Origin: a virus
Virus record (IMG/VR): IMGVR_UViG_3300032285_002344
Coordinates: 1 to 36,269 of that record
Length of the DNA stretch: 36,269 nt
Strand: one strand, 5' to 3'
The notes below the pieces were generated by a model. The model worked only from the letters and a program-made list of their open reading frames with translations. It was not told where the DNA came from and did no database searches. This document shows positions 23,093 through 29,005 of this stretch, one piece after another. Each line of letters starts with the position of its first letter. Position 1 is the first letter of the stretch. The position numbers were made by a program, and so were the translations under genes.

Positions 23093-23700
23093 GCTGCAAG
23101 TCCCATTGCGTATGCCTTTACGTCATCGATCACCTCGCAAAGACGCTTTGCAAACGCCGGAGGTAGATCCTTGGTGGAGGTGATGGCAGAACCCTTTTTC
23201 TGGCACCACTCAACAACATCCTCGTTGCTGACCTCATTCTTGGTCATGAGTTCCGCAAGTTCCTTATTCCAATCTTTGATCGGTGCCTGCTTCTTCACCG
23301 GAGCAAACTTCTCGTTGCTTGGCTTGCTAGCCTGCTGACCGTCATCGTCATCGTCGGCTGCGATCCCTAGCACCGAAGACACCGCATATCGGCGGGCATA
23401 GGTGAGGGCACTACCGACTCCCTGCGCGGACTGATCCCGCAACGGAAGAAGGAGGGTGGACTCCCTGCTCTCACCACCCGTGTGGATGATTCGGGTGATG
23501 ACTCCGGCAAGACCGTCTTGGAATACGGGTTCCTGTGAGAGTGCCAGACCGTGCTTGCTCAATACGGGCCGTGCTGCGTCGAGGATTGCGTCGAGCGATG
23601 CATAGCGGTTCTTGAAGTGCGGGTTGACCGCGTTCTTCGCCACGTTTCGGAGTTCTCCGAGGCAGGCGACCAGTGCTGCGTTGATACCAGTGTTGCTCAT
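23089..23700 (-). CDS. ERF-family single-strand annealing protein
   Basis: 203 residues. After the start come AKNAVNPHFKNRYASLDAIL, PVLSKHGLALSQ, and later QSAQGVGSALTYARRYAVSS followed by GIAADDDDDG. K-----HF-N-YA-L, H-L---Q, QG-GSA-TYARRY and the DDDDG run are the signature of ERF recombinases, which anneal complementary strands in phage recombination and help circularise the genome. The C-terminal AELMTKNEVSNEDVVEWCQ resembles the small DNA-binding tail of these proteins. I use ATG 23700; upstream in-frame codons lie in non-coding sequence and a micro-gene. Confidence 0.95.
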   Translation of the reverse strand: MSNTGINAALVACLGELRNVAKNAVNPHFKNRYASLDAILDAARPVLSKHGLALSQEPVFQDGLAGVITRIIHTGGESRESTLLLPLRDQSAQGVGSALTYARRYAVSSVLGIAADDDDDGQQASKPSNEKFAPVKKQAPIKDWNKELAELMTKNEVSNEDVVEWCQKKGSAITSTKDLPPAFAKRLCEVIDDVKAYAMGLAA

Positions 23701-23723
23701 TGGTGTTGTTTGGGGTTGTGTCC

Positions 23724-23837
23724 TTACGGACGGGTTGTTGACCGAATCTTTGGTTCCGTGCCGGAGAAGGGGCAGGGGCGCGGGCGATACCCGACAAAGC
23801 GCAGGTACGCTTGCCATAGGCGGGTGAGGTACTTCAT
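23724..23837 (-). CDS. Micro-gene upstream of ERF
   Basis: 37 residues: MKYLTRLWQAYLRFVGYRPR, then a basic, proline-containing end. Amphipathic N-terminus. The ATG overlaps the stop of the preceding 33-residue frame (ATGA). Weak on its own; the coupling gives the support. Confidence 0.4.
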   Translation of the reverse strand: MKYLTRLWQAYLRFVGYRPRPCPFSGTEPKIRSTTRP

Positions 23838-23935
23838 CGGGTGAAGCGGGTGACGATCCATGTAAGGATCTCTGCGGCTTCCTCGCGGCATAGGACGAGG
23901 GTTGCGGTGGTGACGAGTAGGAGTAGTGCGATCAT
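23834..23935 (-). CDS. Single-TM micro-protein
   Basis: 33 residues: MIALLLLVTTATLVLC followed by an acidic, then basic tail. One hydrophobic segment, likely membrane inserted. The start is 16 bases after a dyad site (23952-23965) and has the A/C-rich leader ACCAACAC typical of this phage. Function unknown. Confidence 0.45.
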   Translation of the reverse strand: MIALLLLVTTATLVLCREEAAEILTWIVTRFTR

Positions 23936-23951
23936 GTGTTGGTTTGGTTGA

Positions 23952-23974
23952 GGCGTGTACACACCTTGGGGCAA
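23952..23974 (-). promoter_or_regulatory. Dyad operator before the micro-gene/ERF cluster
   Basis: GGTGT-GTAC-ACGCC on the minus strand (23952-23965), with the central palindrome GTGTACAC. A -35-like TTGCCC lies at 23969-23974, but the hexamer 17 bases downstream (TCAACC) is not a credible -10. The fourteen bases CAAGGTGTGTACAC recur at 24167-24183. Upstream is a nine-C run, 23990-23998 on the plus strand as G. Confidence 0.45.
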
Positions 23975-24003
23975 TAAAAAATGAAATGGGGGGGGGTGGG
24001 TTG

Positions 24004-24285
24004 TTAAGCAGCCGATATAAGAAGTTGATCAATGTCTGCCCTTGCGATAAGCCTGCTTCCCATAACCTTGCGGGACTTGAGGACACCTGTCTTCATCATC
24101 TTGTAGATGGTTCCTCGTGAGAGATTCATGTGAGTCGCTGCCTCTGCTGGTTTCAAGAACTTGGGTTCTGTGTACACACCTTGCGACAAAACAGCAAGGA
24201 GGTTGCGTTTAAAAGATTCAACGAGTTCCTCGCGTGTATTGGCTGGGAACTCAATGTCGATGGGGGTCTTATTGTTTTGGTTCAT
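24004..24285 (-). CDS. Excisionase-like helix-turn-helix protein
   Basis: 93 residues. The C-terminal half, FLKPAEAATHMNLSRGTIYK, then MMKTGVLKSRKVMGSRLIARADIDQLL, is the HTH_17/excisionase type domain (MerR-like winged helix: helix-turn-helix, SRGTIYKM, R-----R------D-LL). The N-terminal 40 residues are helical (TREELVESFKRNLLAVLSQG). In this place beside the integrase it could be an excisionase or a regulator of the lytic promoters. ATG 24285 is preferred; a TTG at 24294 is also in frame. A dyad site falls inside the gene. Confidence 0.75.
   Translation of the reverse strand: MNQNNKTPIDIEFPANTREELVESFKRNLLAVLSQGVYTEPKFLKPAEAATHMNLSRGTIYKMMKTGVLKSRKVMGSRLIARADIDQLLISAA
24167..24180 (-). promoter_or_regulatory. 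Dyad operator inside the excisionase-like gene
   Basis: GGTGT-GTAC-ACAGA on the minus strand, in frame as GVYT. It lies 11 bases before an in-frame TTG exactly at the beginning of the HTH domain (LKPAEAA). A shorter product from there is conceivable but not shown. Confidence 0.3.
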
Positions 24286-24433
24286 GCTTTTCAATGTACT
24301 GGGTTACTTCTTTTTTTAGGTATGCAGACACAGTCATGCCGGACTGTGCTGCAAGTTTCTTTAAGACAGATTTCTCCACTGGCGTTAGCCAGAGAGTGGC
24401 CTGCTTGTTGCCTTTTTTACGTTGGTTTGGCAT
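24269..24433 (-). CDS. Ribbon-helix-helix-like small DNA-binding protein
   Basis: 54 residues: MPNQRKKGNKQATLWLTPVE, then KSVLKKLAAQSGMTVSAYLK and a short KEVTQYIEKH tail. A beta strand (ATLWLTP) followed by two helices with SGMTVSAYL between is the arrangement of RHH repressors (Arc/MetJ type). Its own start is preceded by the dyad at 24452-24465, so autoregulation is possible. ATG 24433 is preferred; the predicted -10 lies between it and an upstream TTG-type start. Confidence 0.7.
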   Translation of the reverse strand: MPNQRKKGNKQATLWLTPVEKSVLKKLAAQSGMTVSAYLKKEVTQYIEKHEPKQ

Positions 24434-24441
24434 AGGGGTTA

Positions 24442-24470
24442 AAGTAAGCACGGAGTGTACACACCTACAA
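24442..24470 (-). promoter_or_regulatory. Promoter with dyad operator before the RHH-like gene
   Basis: On the minus strand: -35-like TTGTAG (24465-24470), 17 bp, -10-like TTACTT (24442-24447; TACTTT one base on is an 18-bp alternative). The dyad GGTGT-GTAC-ACTCC is at 24452-24465. Seven or eight bases separate the -10 from ATG 24433. AACAGATTG is absent here, unlike the structural promoters. Confidence 0.5.
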
Positions 24471-24533
24471 GATAAATTTTACAAGTTTGACCAAATATGA
24501 ACCAATGCAAGATCAAACCGGACATCTTATTTT

Positions 24534-25574
24534 TTACAGGTTCCACCATTTTGCAGCGTCTCGACGGGAAACTGAGTTGGCATACGTCTCGTAAATCAGT
24601 CGAGGCGAGGTGTGTCCCATTTCAAACGCGGTCTTCATGGCATCTTGAAAATGGGCTAGGTGATACGAAGCAAACGAATGCCGCAACGCATTTTGCGGAA
24701 ACCTTTCGCCTCCCAGCTTGGCTTCCATGGGCATTCCGCGGTGGCACCTCCATTCTTTGCTGGCACCCATCAAAGACCCTTGTCCTTTTGGCATGTGCCG
24801 CAGCACTGCGTCCTGCAGGGTCACCGAGCGAGGGCGCATTGCCTTTCCCTGCTTCGACTGTTCTTTGGTCACCATGATTTCCTTGTACTCGTGGTCGATG
24901 CATTCAAAGGACATCTTTGCCATCTCGCAGGTTCGTAATCCTGCAAAGCCTCCCAGCACGATCTTGCACTTGATCCAAGGTTCGACATCCAATTTCAGCA
25001 AGTCACCCATTTGCTCCGGCAAAAGGATCTGCTTGCGGGCATCGGCATCGGTCTTGTCCGGTGCTTCTACTTCTTGAAATGGAGATACCGGCACCAACCT
25101 GCGAACATCCCTCCAGTTAAAAAATTGGCGGGTCTGCGAGTAGTGGTTCCAGACAGTTCGGGTTCCATAGGGTAGACTGCTAAACCATGCCTCAATGTTC
25201 TCTGGGTCGATGTCCTTGGGTGACAGGTGACCAAAGGTTTGGGAAAAGCGCAGCAGGCAGGTCTTGGCTTGCTTGATCCCATCGTCACTCAAGGATCGGG
25301 ACTCCATGGTGGCAAGGTAGGTATCGACAAGACCCGCGACCTTTTCACTCACCTTGTCCTTGGAGACCCGTGTTTTGACTGCCTGCAGTGTGTGCTGTTT
25401 GGTGTGTTTTGCTATCCATGCAAAGGCACTTGCTTGGTCGGAAAAGAACTTTCTGCCCCTGTTTCCTGCGTTCATGTCTGGTGGAAGGTCTACTGCCCAC
25501 CGTTTGCGAGATTTGTAGAATCTAGGGATTAACCTCTTGGATCGTTGGTAATCCGATGCATGTGTCAGTTCCAT
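24534..25574 (-). CDS. int: Tyrosine recombinase integrase
   Basis: 346 residues. A SAM-like DNA-binding region (LSDDGIKQAKTCLLRFSQTF) precedes the catalytic domain: R214 in GFAGLRTCEMAKM, then NALRHSFASY with R298 and H299 (Asn in the usual first-His position), GHTSP with H321, and the candidate nucleophile Tyr331 in IYETYAN. It would recombine attP with a bacterial tRNA gene. The promoter region has a TTGACG (25605-25610) but no convincing -10; AAAGTG lies 17 bp downstream. attP lies just upstream of the gene, as usual. Confidence 0.95.
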   Translation of the reverse strand: MELTHASDYQRSKRLIPRFYKSRKRWAVDLPPDMNAGNRGRKFFSDQASAFAWIAKHTKQHTLQAVKTRVSKDKVSEKVAGLVDTYLATMESRSLSDDGIKQAKTCLLRFSQTFGHLSPKDIDPENIEAWFSSLPYGTRTVWNHYSQTRQFFNWRDVRRLVPVSPFQEVEAPDKTDADARKQILLPEQMGDLLKLDVEPWIKCKIVLGGFAGLRTCEMAKMSFECIDHEYKEIMVTKEQSKQGKAMRPRSVTLQDAVLRHMPKGQGSLMGASKEWRCHRGMPMEAKLGGERFPQNALRHSFASYHLAHFQDAMKTAFEMGHTSPRLIYETYANSVSRRDAAKWWNL

Positions 25575-25667
25575 AGTGTGACACTTTGCCTATTTGTTCG
25601 TACTCGTCAAGACTCGTTCACAAACCTGTTAAAACCTGTATTTATGCCGTTTTCCGGTCGGTTGCCA

Positions 25668-25732
25668 TCTACACTGTAGAATGGCGGTGAGGGAGGGATT
25701 CGAACCCTCTCTTTCTACACTGTTAAAATGGC
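25668..25732. other. attP: attP: tRNA-Ser 3'-end identity core flanked by direct repeats
   Basis: Plus bases 25682-25711, read on the minus strand, are the T-arm and acceptor end of a bacterial tRNA-Ser, including GGTTCGAATCCC and CCTCACCGCCA. E. coli tRNA-Ser genes end in the same CCTCACCGCCA. Only this 3' end is present, so it is an attachment-site core, not a tRNA gene. Near-direct repeats TCTACACTGT-(2-3 nt)-AATGGC flank it at 25668-25685 and 25714-25732. TCTACA-C-TGTAGA is also a palindrome. These may bind integrase or Xis. The gap 25575-25785 has no gene. Confidence 0.85.
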
Positions 25733-25764
25733 ACTAAAATGCTTTTTTGCGCCACTTTAGGTGC

Positions 25765-25785
25765 GGGAGGGTTTTTTACCCTCCC
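25765..25785 (-). terminator. Hairpin directly after the GNAT gene, resembling the att core
   Basis: On the minus strand, GGGAGGGT-N5-ACCCTCCC follows the stop codon (25786-25788) without a gap. There is no strong T run after it. With flanks it matches 19 of 26 positions of the att core (25686-25711) in inverted orientation. It may be a terminator, an att-derived relic, or both. Confidence 0.45.
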
Positions 25786-26226
25786 TCACAATTTCTTTTG
25801 AAAATAGTACGCTTTATTTCCGGCATATTTTGACTCCGGCACATACAGTCGAAACCCGCAAGCAATGAGGGAATTTGCACTGGCAAGGTTCCAATCGAGC
25901 ACATAGGTCACGATCTGCTTGAACCCGTGCCGTTTTGCCATGGCAATGCGGGCGCGGATCAACCTTTTCTGCATGCCTTGCCCTCGGTGCTTGGTCAGCA
26001 CCCCGCTGCGAATCATGAAACAAAGTCCCTTGTTGCTTTCGTGGTGGCAGGGCCGGAGTCCGGCAAAGGCAATGCCCTTGCCTCGGTAATCGCGGATAAT
26101 CCACCACCACCCACCCTCCGGCTCGACCGCTACGTCCTCACCAAAAAGGGTCTTGTCGAGTTTGAGAACGTCCTCCCGCACCCGTGCAGGCAGGTGTTCT
26201 GGTCGAGCCTCGCAGCGCAGGATCAT
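25786..26226 (-). CDS. GNAT-family N-acetyltransferase
   Basis: 146 residues. Motif A reads GVLTKHRGQGMQKRLI with R81-G-Q-G-M as the acetyl-CoA pyrophosphate loop. The remaining GNAT strands include GGWWWIIRDYRG and QIVTYVLDWNLASANSLIACGFRLY, the C-terminal motif with N-x-AS-x-x-L-x-x-x-GF. Substrate unknown. Start ATG 26226 overlaps the previous stop (ATGA). The gene sits in a cassette between lysis genes and integrase, where accessory genes often lie. Confidence 0.85.
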   Translation of the reverse strand: MILRCEARPEHLPARVREDVLKLDKTLFGEDVAVEPEGGWWWIIRDYRGKGIAFAGLRPCHHESNKGLCFMIRSGVLTKHRGQGMQKRLIRARIAMAKRHGFKQIVTYVLDWNLASANSLIACGFRLYVPESKYAGNKAYYFQKKL

Positions 26227-26468
26227 TTGACGATGCGGTAGTGAGGAACCAAATACGTTGCCTTGTGACCCGTTTTGATCCGGTACTTGCGTTGCTCGAT
26301 GCTGCCTTCTTCTAGTGCCGCGGATAATAACCTGCGAGTCTGGCTTTCAGAACGACCCGTCTTTTTGGCAATGGTGCGACAAGATTCCCAATCTTTCGGC
26401 ACCTCGTCGGTCTTGAGTGATCCGGCTTGCACCAATATGGCAAGCCACTCGTTGGCAGTTTTGGTCAC
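26223..26468 (-). CDS. Small winged-helix/HTH protein
   Basis: 81 residues from GTG 26468, which overlaps the phosphoesterase stop as GTGA. An in-frame GTG at 26498 is the alternative. CRTIAKKTGRSESQTRRLLS followed by AALEEGSIEQRKYRI is a helix-turn-helix and wing. Probably DNA binding; target unknown. Confidence 0.6.
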   Translation of the reverse strand: MTKTANEWLAILVQAGSLKTDEVPKDWESCRTIAKKTGRSESQTRRLLSAALEEGSIEQRKYRIKTGHKATYLVPHYRIVK

Positions 26469-27226
26469 AGTGGTAGCCTCCACGGTTCGTTGGGGCACCG
26501 AGTGATGAGGTGGACGGATGAGGCACCGAGTTCGTTGCAGTATTCAAAATAAGACCACCCCTGCATCCACGCCGCCGTGCTCTTGCGGTTCTTTGCGTAT
26601 TCAAGCGACCCGCGACTTGTGAGGGTGCCGATGTTGTAACCAATACCACCGTGGTCGGAAGATGAGGCAGCGACCGCGCACTTGTGGGTGTGACCAAAGA
26701 TCACTTTGCGGACATCCGATCCGTTGCAGTAGTGCTCTGCCATTGTTTTGGTTGCTTGTTCGTTGAACCATGTGCCGTGGGTGAGGAGGATGTCGGATTG
26801 CTCAACCTTCACCTTCTGCCAGATACCCGCGTAGGGGGTGAGGCGGGCGCGGAGTTTGGTGCAGCATTCCTCAATGGATTCGTATGCCTTGTGTGCCGCG
26901 TAGCCGAGCACTCCTTCGCCCTTTCTGAGGCGATCTAGGCGATCCTCGTGATTTCCAAGCAGCACCTCGTAGGTTGCCTTGCTGTCTTTTGGCATCATCT
27001 GTTTGAGGTGCATGAGACCCGTCTCGATGTCCGGCGAGACATCTCCCTCTCCCGTACCACCACCCATGAACGCGGAAAGGTCGGTAAAGTCACCAAGGCA
27101 TGCCACGAACTGCGGTTTCCACCTCTCGCGGAATGCCATCATGGTTTCCATGGCAACTTTGTCCGCGTAAATGGCGTGGGAACATGACCATGCCATCCCC
27201 CGCTTCCACTTGTGTGTTATGTTCAT
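26465..27226 (-). CDS. Calcineurin-like metallophosphoesterase
   Basis: 253 residues. Metal-site motifs: C15-S-H17 where D-x-H is expected, GDFTD at 45-49, GNHED at 91-95, H150 in LLTHG, and GHTH at 178-181. All but the first aspartate are present. It could dephosphorylate a phage or host nucleic acid or nucleotide; no substrate is suggested by the neighbours. The start overlaps the endolysin stop (TAATG). Confidence 0.9.
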   Translation of the reverse strand: MNITHKWKRGMAWSCSHAIYADKVAMETMMAFRERWKPQFVACLGDFTDLSAFMGGGTGEGDVSPDIETGLMHLKQMMPKDSKATYEVLLGNHEDRLDRLRKGEGVLGYAAHKAYESIEECCTKLRARLTPYAGIWQKVKVEQSDILLTHGTWFNEQATKTMAEHYCNGSDVRKVIFGHTHKCAVAASSSDHGGIGYNIGTLTSRGSLEYAKNRKSTAAWMQGWSYFEYCNELGASSVHLITRCPNEPWRLPL

Positions 27227-27675
27227 TAGACAACGGAACGGCCCGCATCATGTAGATCCCTCATCTCCGCAAGGGTGTGGGATGTCTTCCACTGAATGTG
27301 GGGTTCGTCCTGTATGGACTTCCAACTCCCGCCCCATTCTAGTTCTGGGTGGAGGGCAACAATATCCCCAATCTGACGGTAAAACGGGGTGTCCTCTAGG
27401 TAGCGGTTGGGCAAGAACAGACCGCAGTCCACAGCAATTCCAAAGTTATGGTTGGAGTACCCTCCGCGGGCATTGGTGACAATTGGCCCGCCGGATGTCC
27501 GGCCTTTAGCGTAAAGGGCATCTTGCTCCGCGTAGGTGCGGGTGCCGGAGATGTATCGAATATCAAGACCCTTCTGCTCAAAGTGTTTTTTGAGGTCGAG
27601 TAGACATTGCGTAAATACGGGTTGAACCTTGAGGAGCAGGGTGGCGATGACACCCGCGGATCGTTGGTCGATCAT
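27226..27675 (-). CDS. M15-family endolysin (L-Ala-D-Glu or D-Ala type peptidase)
   Basis: 149 residues. SGTRTYAEQDALYAKGR leads to SNHNFGIAVDCG with H76 and D83, and near the C-terminus WGGSWKSIQDEPHIQW with H126 and W129. This is the zinc site of the VanY/M15C endolysins (T5 Lys type). It cuts the peptide stem of peptidoglycan at lysis. It overlaps the holin gene by ATGA. No signal peptide. Confidence 0.9.
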   Translation of the reverse strand: MIDQRSAGVIATLLLKVQPVFTQCLLDLKKHFEQKGLDIRYISGTRTYAEQDALYAKGRTSGGPIVTNARGGYSNHNFGIAVDCGLFLPNRYLEDTPFYRQIGDIVALHPELEWGGSWKSIQDEPHIQWKTSHTLAEMRDLHDAGRSVV

Positions 27676-28076
27676 TTGGTGACTCCTTTGATCTTTTCAA
27701 AAGTGCGATACCCTCCCAGACCCAGCATCCCGATCAGCACCGTCATCAACGCATCGGCTTGAAGCGGAACAACCGGAGCAGGTTGGTGAGTGACCAGTAT
27801 ATACACCCAAGAAAAAATTGGTTGGCCTACGAATTGCCAAGCAAATGCGATGGCACACACCCATCCAACGCATGGTCTCCATCCAGAGACAAACAGGTTA
27901 GGAGATCCTGCCTCCACTGCGTTGACTTGATTTTGTGCTTGAGACATCTGTGCCTCAAACTCAATGAGCTTGGCCTGCAACTCTGCCTCGATTTTGACCT
28001 GCTGGTCGCGGTCGGGAACAAACTTGTTCACGATCTGACCGACCGTTGTAACCATTTGGGGTATATCCCAGAGCAT
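27672..28076 (-). CDS. Holin of the 3-TM family
   Basis: 134 residues. Acidic, helical N-terminus (DRDQQVKIEAELQAKLIEFE), then SGWRPCVGWVCAIAFAWQFV, a second hydrophobic stretch (IFSWVYILV) and a third (ALMTVLIGMLGLGG). WRP-GW in the first segment and G--GYRT-EK at the end are typical of 3-TM phage holins. It releases the endolysin. ATG 28076 is preferred (MLWDIPQMV); longer upstream frames lie in the preceding gene. Confidence 0.85.
   Translation of the reverse strand: MLWDIPQMVTTVGQIVNKFVPDRDQQVKIEAELQAKLIEFEAQMSQAQNQVNAVEAGSPNLFVSGWRPCVGWVCAIAFAWQFVGQPIFSWVYILVTHQPAPVVPLQADALMTVLIGMLGLGGYRTFEKIKGVTK
27794..27807 (-). promoter_or_regulatory. Weak dyad-like site inside the holin gene
   Basis: GGTGT-ATAT-ACTGG on the minus strand, encoding part of WVYIL. 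The right half is poor and no gene starts within 60 bases downstream. Probably a chance match; listed because the left half is perfect. Confidence 0.15.
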
Positions 28077-28080
28077 AGTG

Positions 28081-28362
28081 TTATCGGAGCAGCTTGTCTT
28101 CGATCCTCTTGGTGCGTTGATCAATCTGGGCAAGTGTCGCCAGTGCCGCGGCAAGCATCTCGCGCCTTTGGACGTTGTCGGATTCCATCACCGCGATTTT
28201 GGCGTCTTGGATTTTATTTGTGTCCTCGACTCGATCCATGCGCGTAGGAAGCACCGCGTAAATCGTGAAATAGGTGACAAGTGAAACAATGCTTGCGCCC
28301 GTTGCCAGCAAGCCAAGAACAATTGTAGCAGGGTGAGGTAAAGGTGCGTGGTCAGTTGTCAT
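28081..28362 (-). CDS. Membrane-anchored coiled-coil protein (possible inner-membrane spanin)
   Basis: 93 residues. TM segment IVLGLLATGASIVSLVTYFT near the N-terminus, then a charged helical region (MDRVEDTNKIQDAKIAVMES; LAQIDQRTKRIEDKLL). One N-terminal TM and a periplasmic coiled coil fit an Rz-like i-spanin, or a XhlA-type accessory. No outer-membrane partner is seen. It ends four bases before the holin start. Confidence 0.55.
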   Translation of the reverse strand: MTTDHAPLPHPATIVLGLLATGASIVSLVTYFTIYAVLPTRMDRVEDTNKIQDAKIAVMESDNVQRREMLAAALATLAQIDQRTKRIEDKLLR

Positions 28363-28690
28363 GGTTCAGAATCGGTAAGGGGTTAGCAATTCCGCGTGTC
28401 TCGTAGAGGTACACGAGGGAGATCACTAGGAAGACAAGCGCGACTAGGTCATCGTCTTTTATCCCCTGCAGATTCAGTTCATATTTCACCCGTTGCATGG
28501 CAATCTGCGTACGGGTTGCGCCAAAAAATTGTGACTCGTTGAGTTCCTTCACCACTCGGCTGGCAACAGGAAATGCCGACCGGATCACCTTGAGATCGGC
28601 CTTGATGATCTCACGATCACGCCACACCGCATCGACTTGGGATTTCCAAGTCTTTAGTGTTGCAATGAAAGCGTGAATCTTTTCTTTCAT
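28352..28690 (-). CDS. Helical protein with a C-terminal TM segment, lysis cluster
   Basis: 112 residues. Charged helices, then a hydrophobic VALVFLVISLVYLYET near the end. It may be a lysis helper; no family recognised. The start overlaps the preceding small gene (TAATG). Confidence 0.55.
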   Translation of the reverse strand: MKEKIHAFIATLKTWKSQVDAVWRDREIIKADLKVIRSAFPVASRVVKELNESQFFGATRTQIAMQRVKYELNLQGIKDDDLVALVFLVISLVYLYETRGIANPLPILNHDN

Positions 28691-28863
28691 TATGCAGGAT
28701 ACTGATTTGCGTAAGAGTCGGATGCCGACAAGATCACAAAGGTCAAATATGCTTCGTCCGTTGCAATTGGTTCGGATCCTTCCGGCAAAGAGGAATTGTA
28801 TGCAGCACGGGCAGCCGCAATCCCGCGAAGTTGTTCGGAAGTAAAATCAAGATTCAGTATCAT
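28690..28863 (-). CDS. Small phage protein, unknown function
   Basis: 57 residues: MILNLDFTSEQLRGIAAARA, AYNSSLPEGSEPIATDEAYL and TFVILSASDSYANQYPA. The pattern of a helix with LRGI-AAR-AYN and a Y-TFV-----S-A resembles small proteins encoded near phage tail fibres. It overlaps neighbours at both ends (17 bases upstream, TAATG downstream). Confidence 0.6.
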   Translation of the reverse strand: MILNLDFTSEQLRGIAAARAAYNSSLPEGSEPIATDEAYLTFVILSASDSYANQYPA

Positions 28864-29005
28864 GGTCGGTTTTTGGTTGGAGGATTTCTGCTAGGACTTT
28901 GATTGCTTCCTCAATCGCCACATAGCCTGCACGGGTAATGCGTCCCTGCATGGATGGTTGCAAAGCATCGGAAAGGATCTGAAGTGCTTGTTCTGGTGTC
29001 ATCAT
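28847..29005 (-). CDS. Small helical phage protein
   Basis: 52 residues: MMTPEQALQILSDALQPSMQ, then RITRAGYVAIEEAIKVLAEI. Amphipathic helices, no family. The double ATG at 29005-29000 overlaps the fibre stop (ATGA). Confidence 0.6.
   Translation of the reverse strand: MMTPEQALQILSDALQPSMQGRITRAGYVAIEEAIKVLAEILQPKTDHDTES

Noticed and set aside
23990-23998. Nine-base G run on the plus strand as a phase-variable tract
   Set aside because: It is in a short intergenic stretch and shows no link to a reading frame; sequencing error is also possible.
23724-24086. 120-residue frame spanning the micro-genes
   Set aside because: It runs in another frame through the HTH gene end, the C-run and both micro-genes. 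Its last part is the 37-residue frame, which I keep only from 23837.
24466-24533. Intrinsic terminator after integrase
   Set aside because: Only a weak AAGAT/ATCTT pairing with a ten-base loop and no T run in the right place.
25682-25711. Full tRNA gene
   Set aside because: Only the T-arm and acceptor 3' strand are present. No anticodon arm or 5' acceptor partner lies within 100 bases, so it is an att core.
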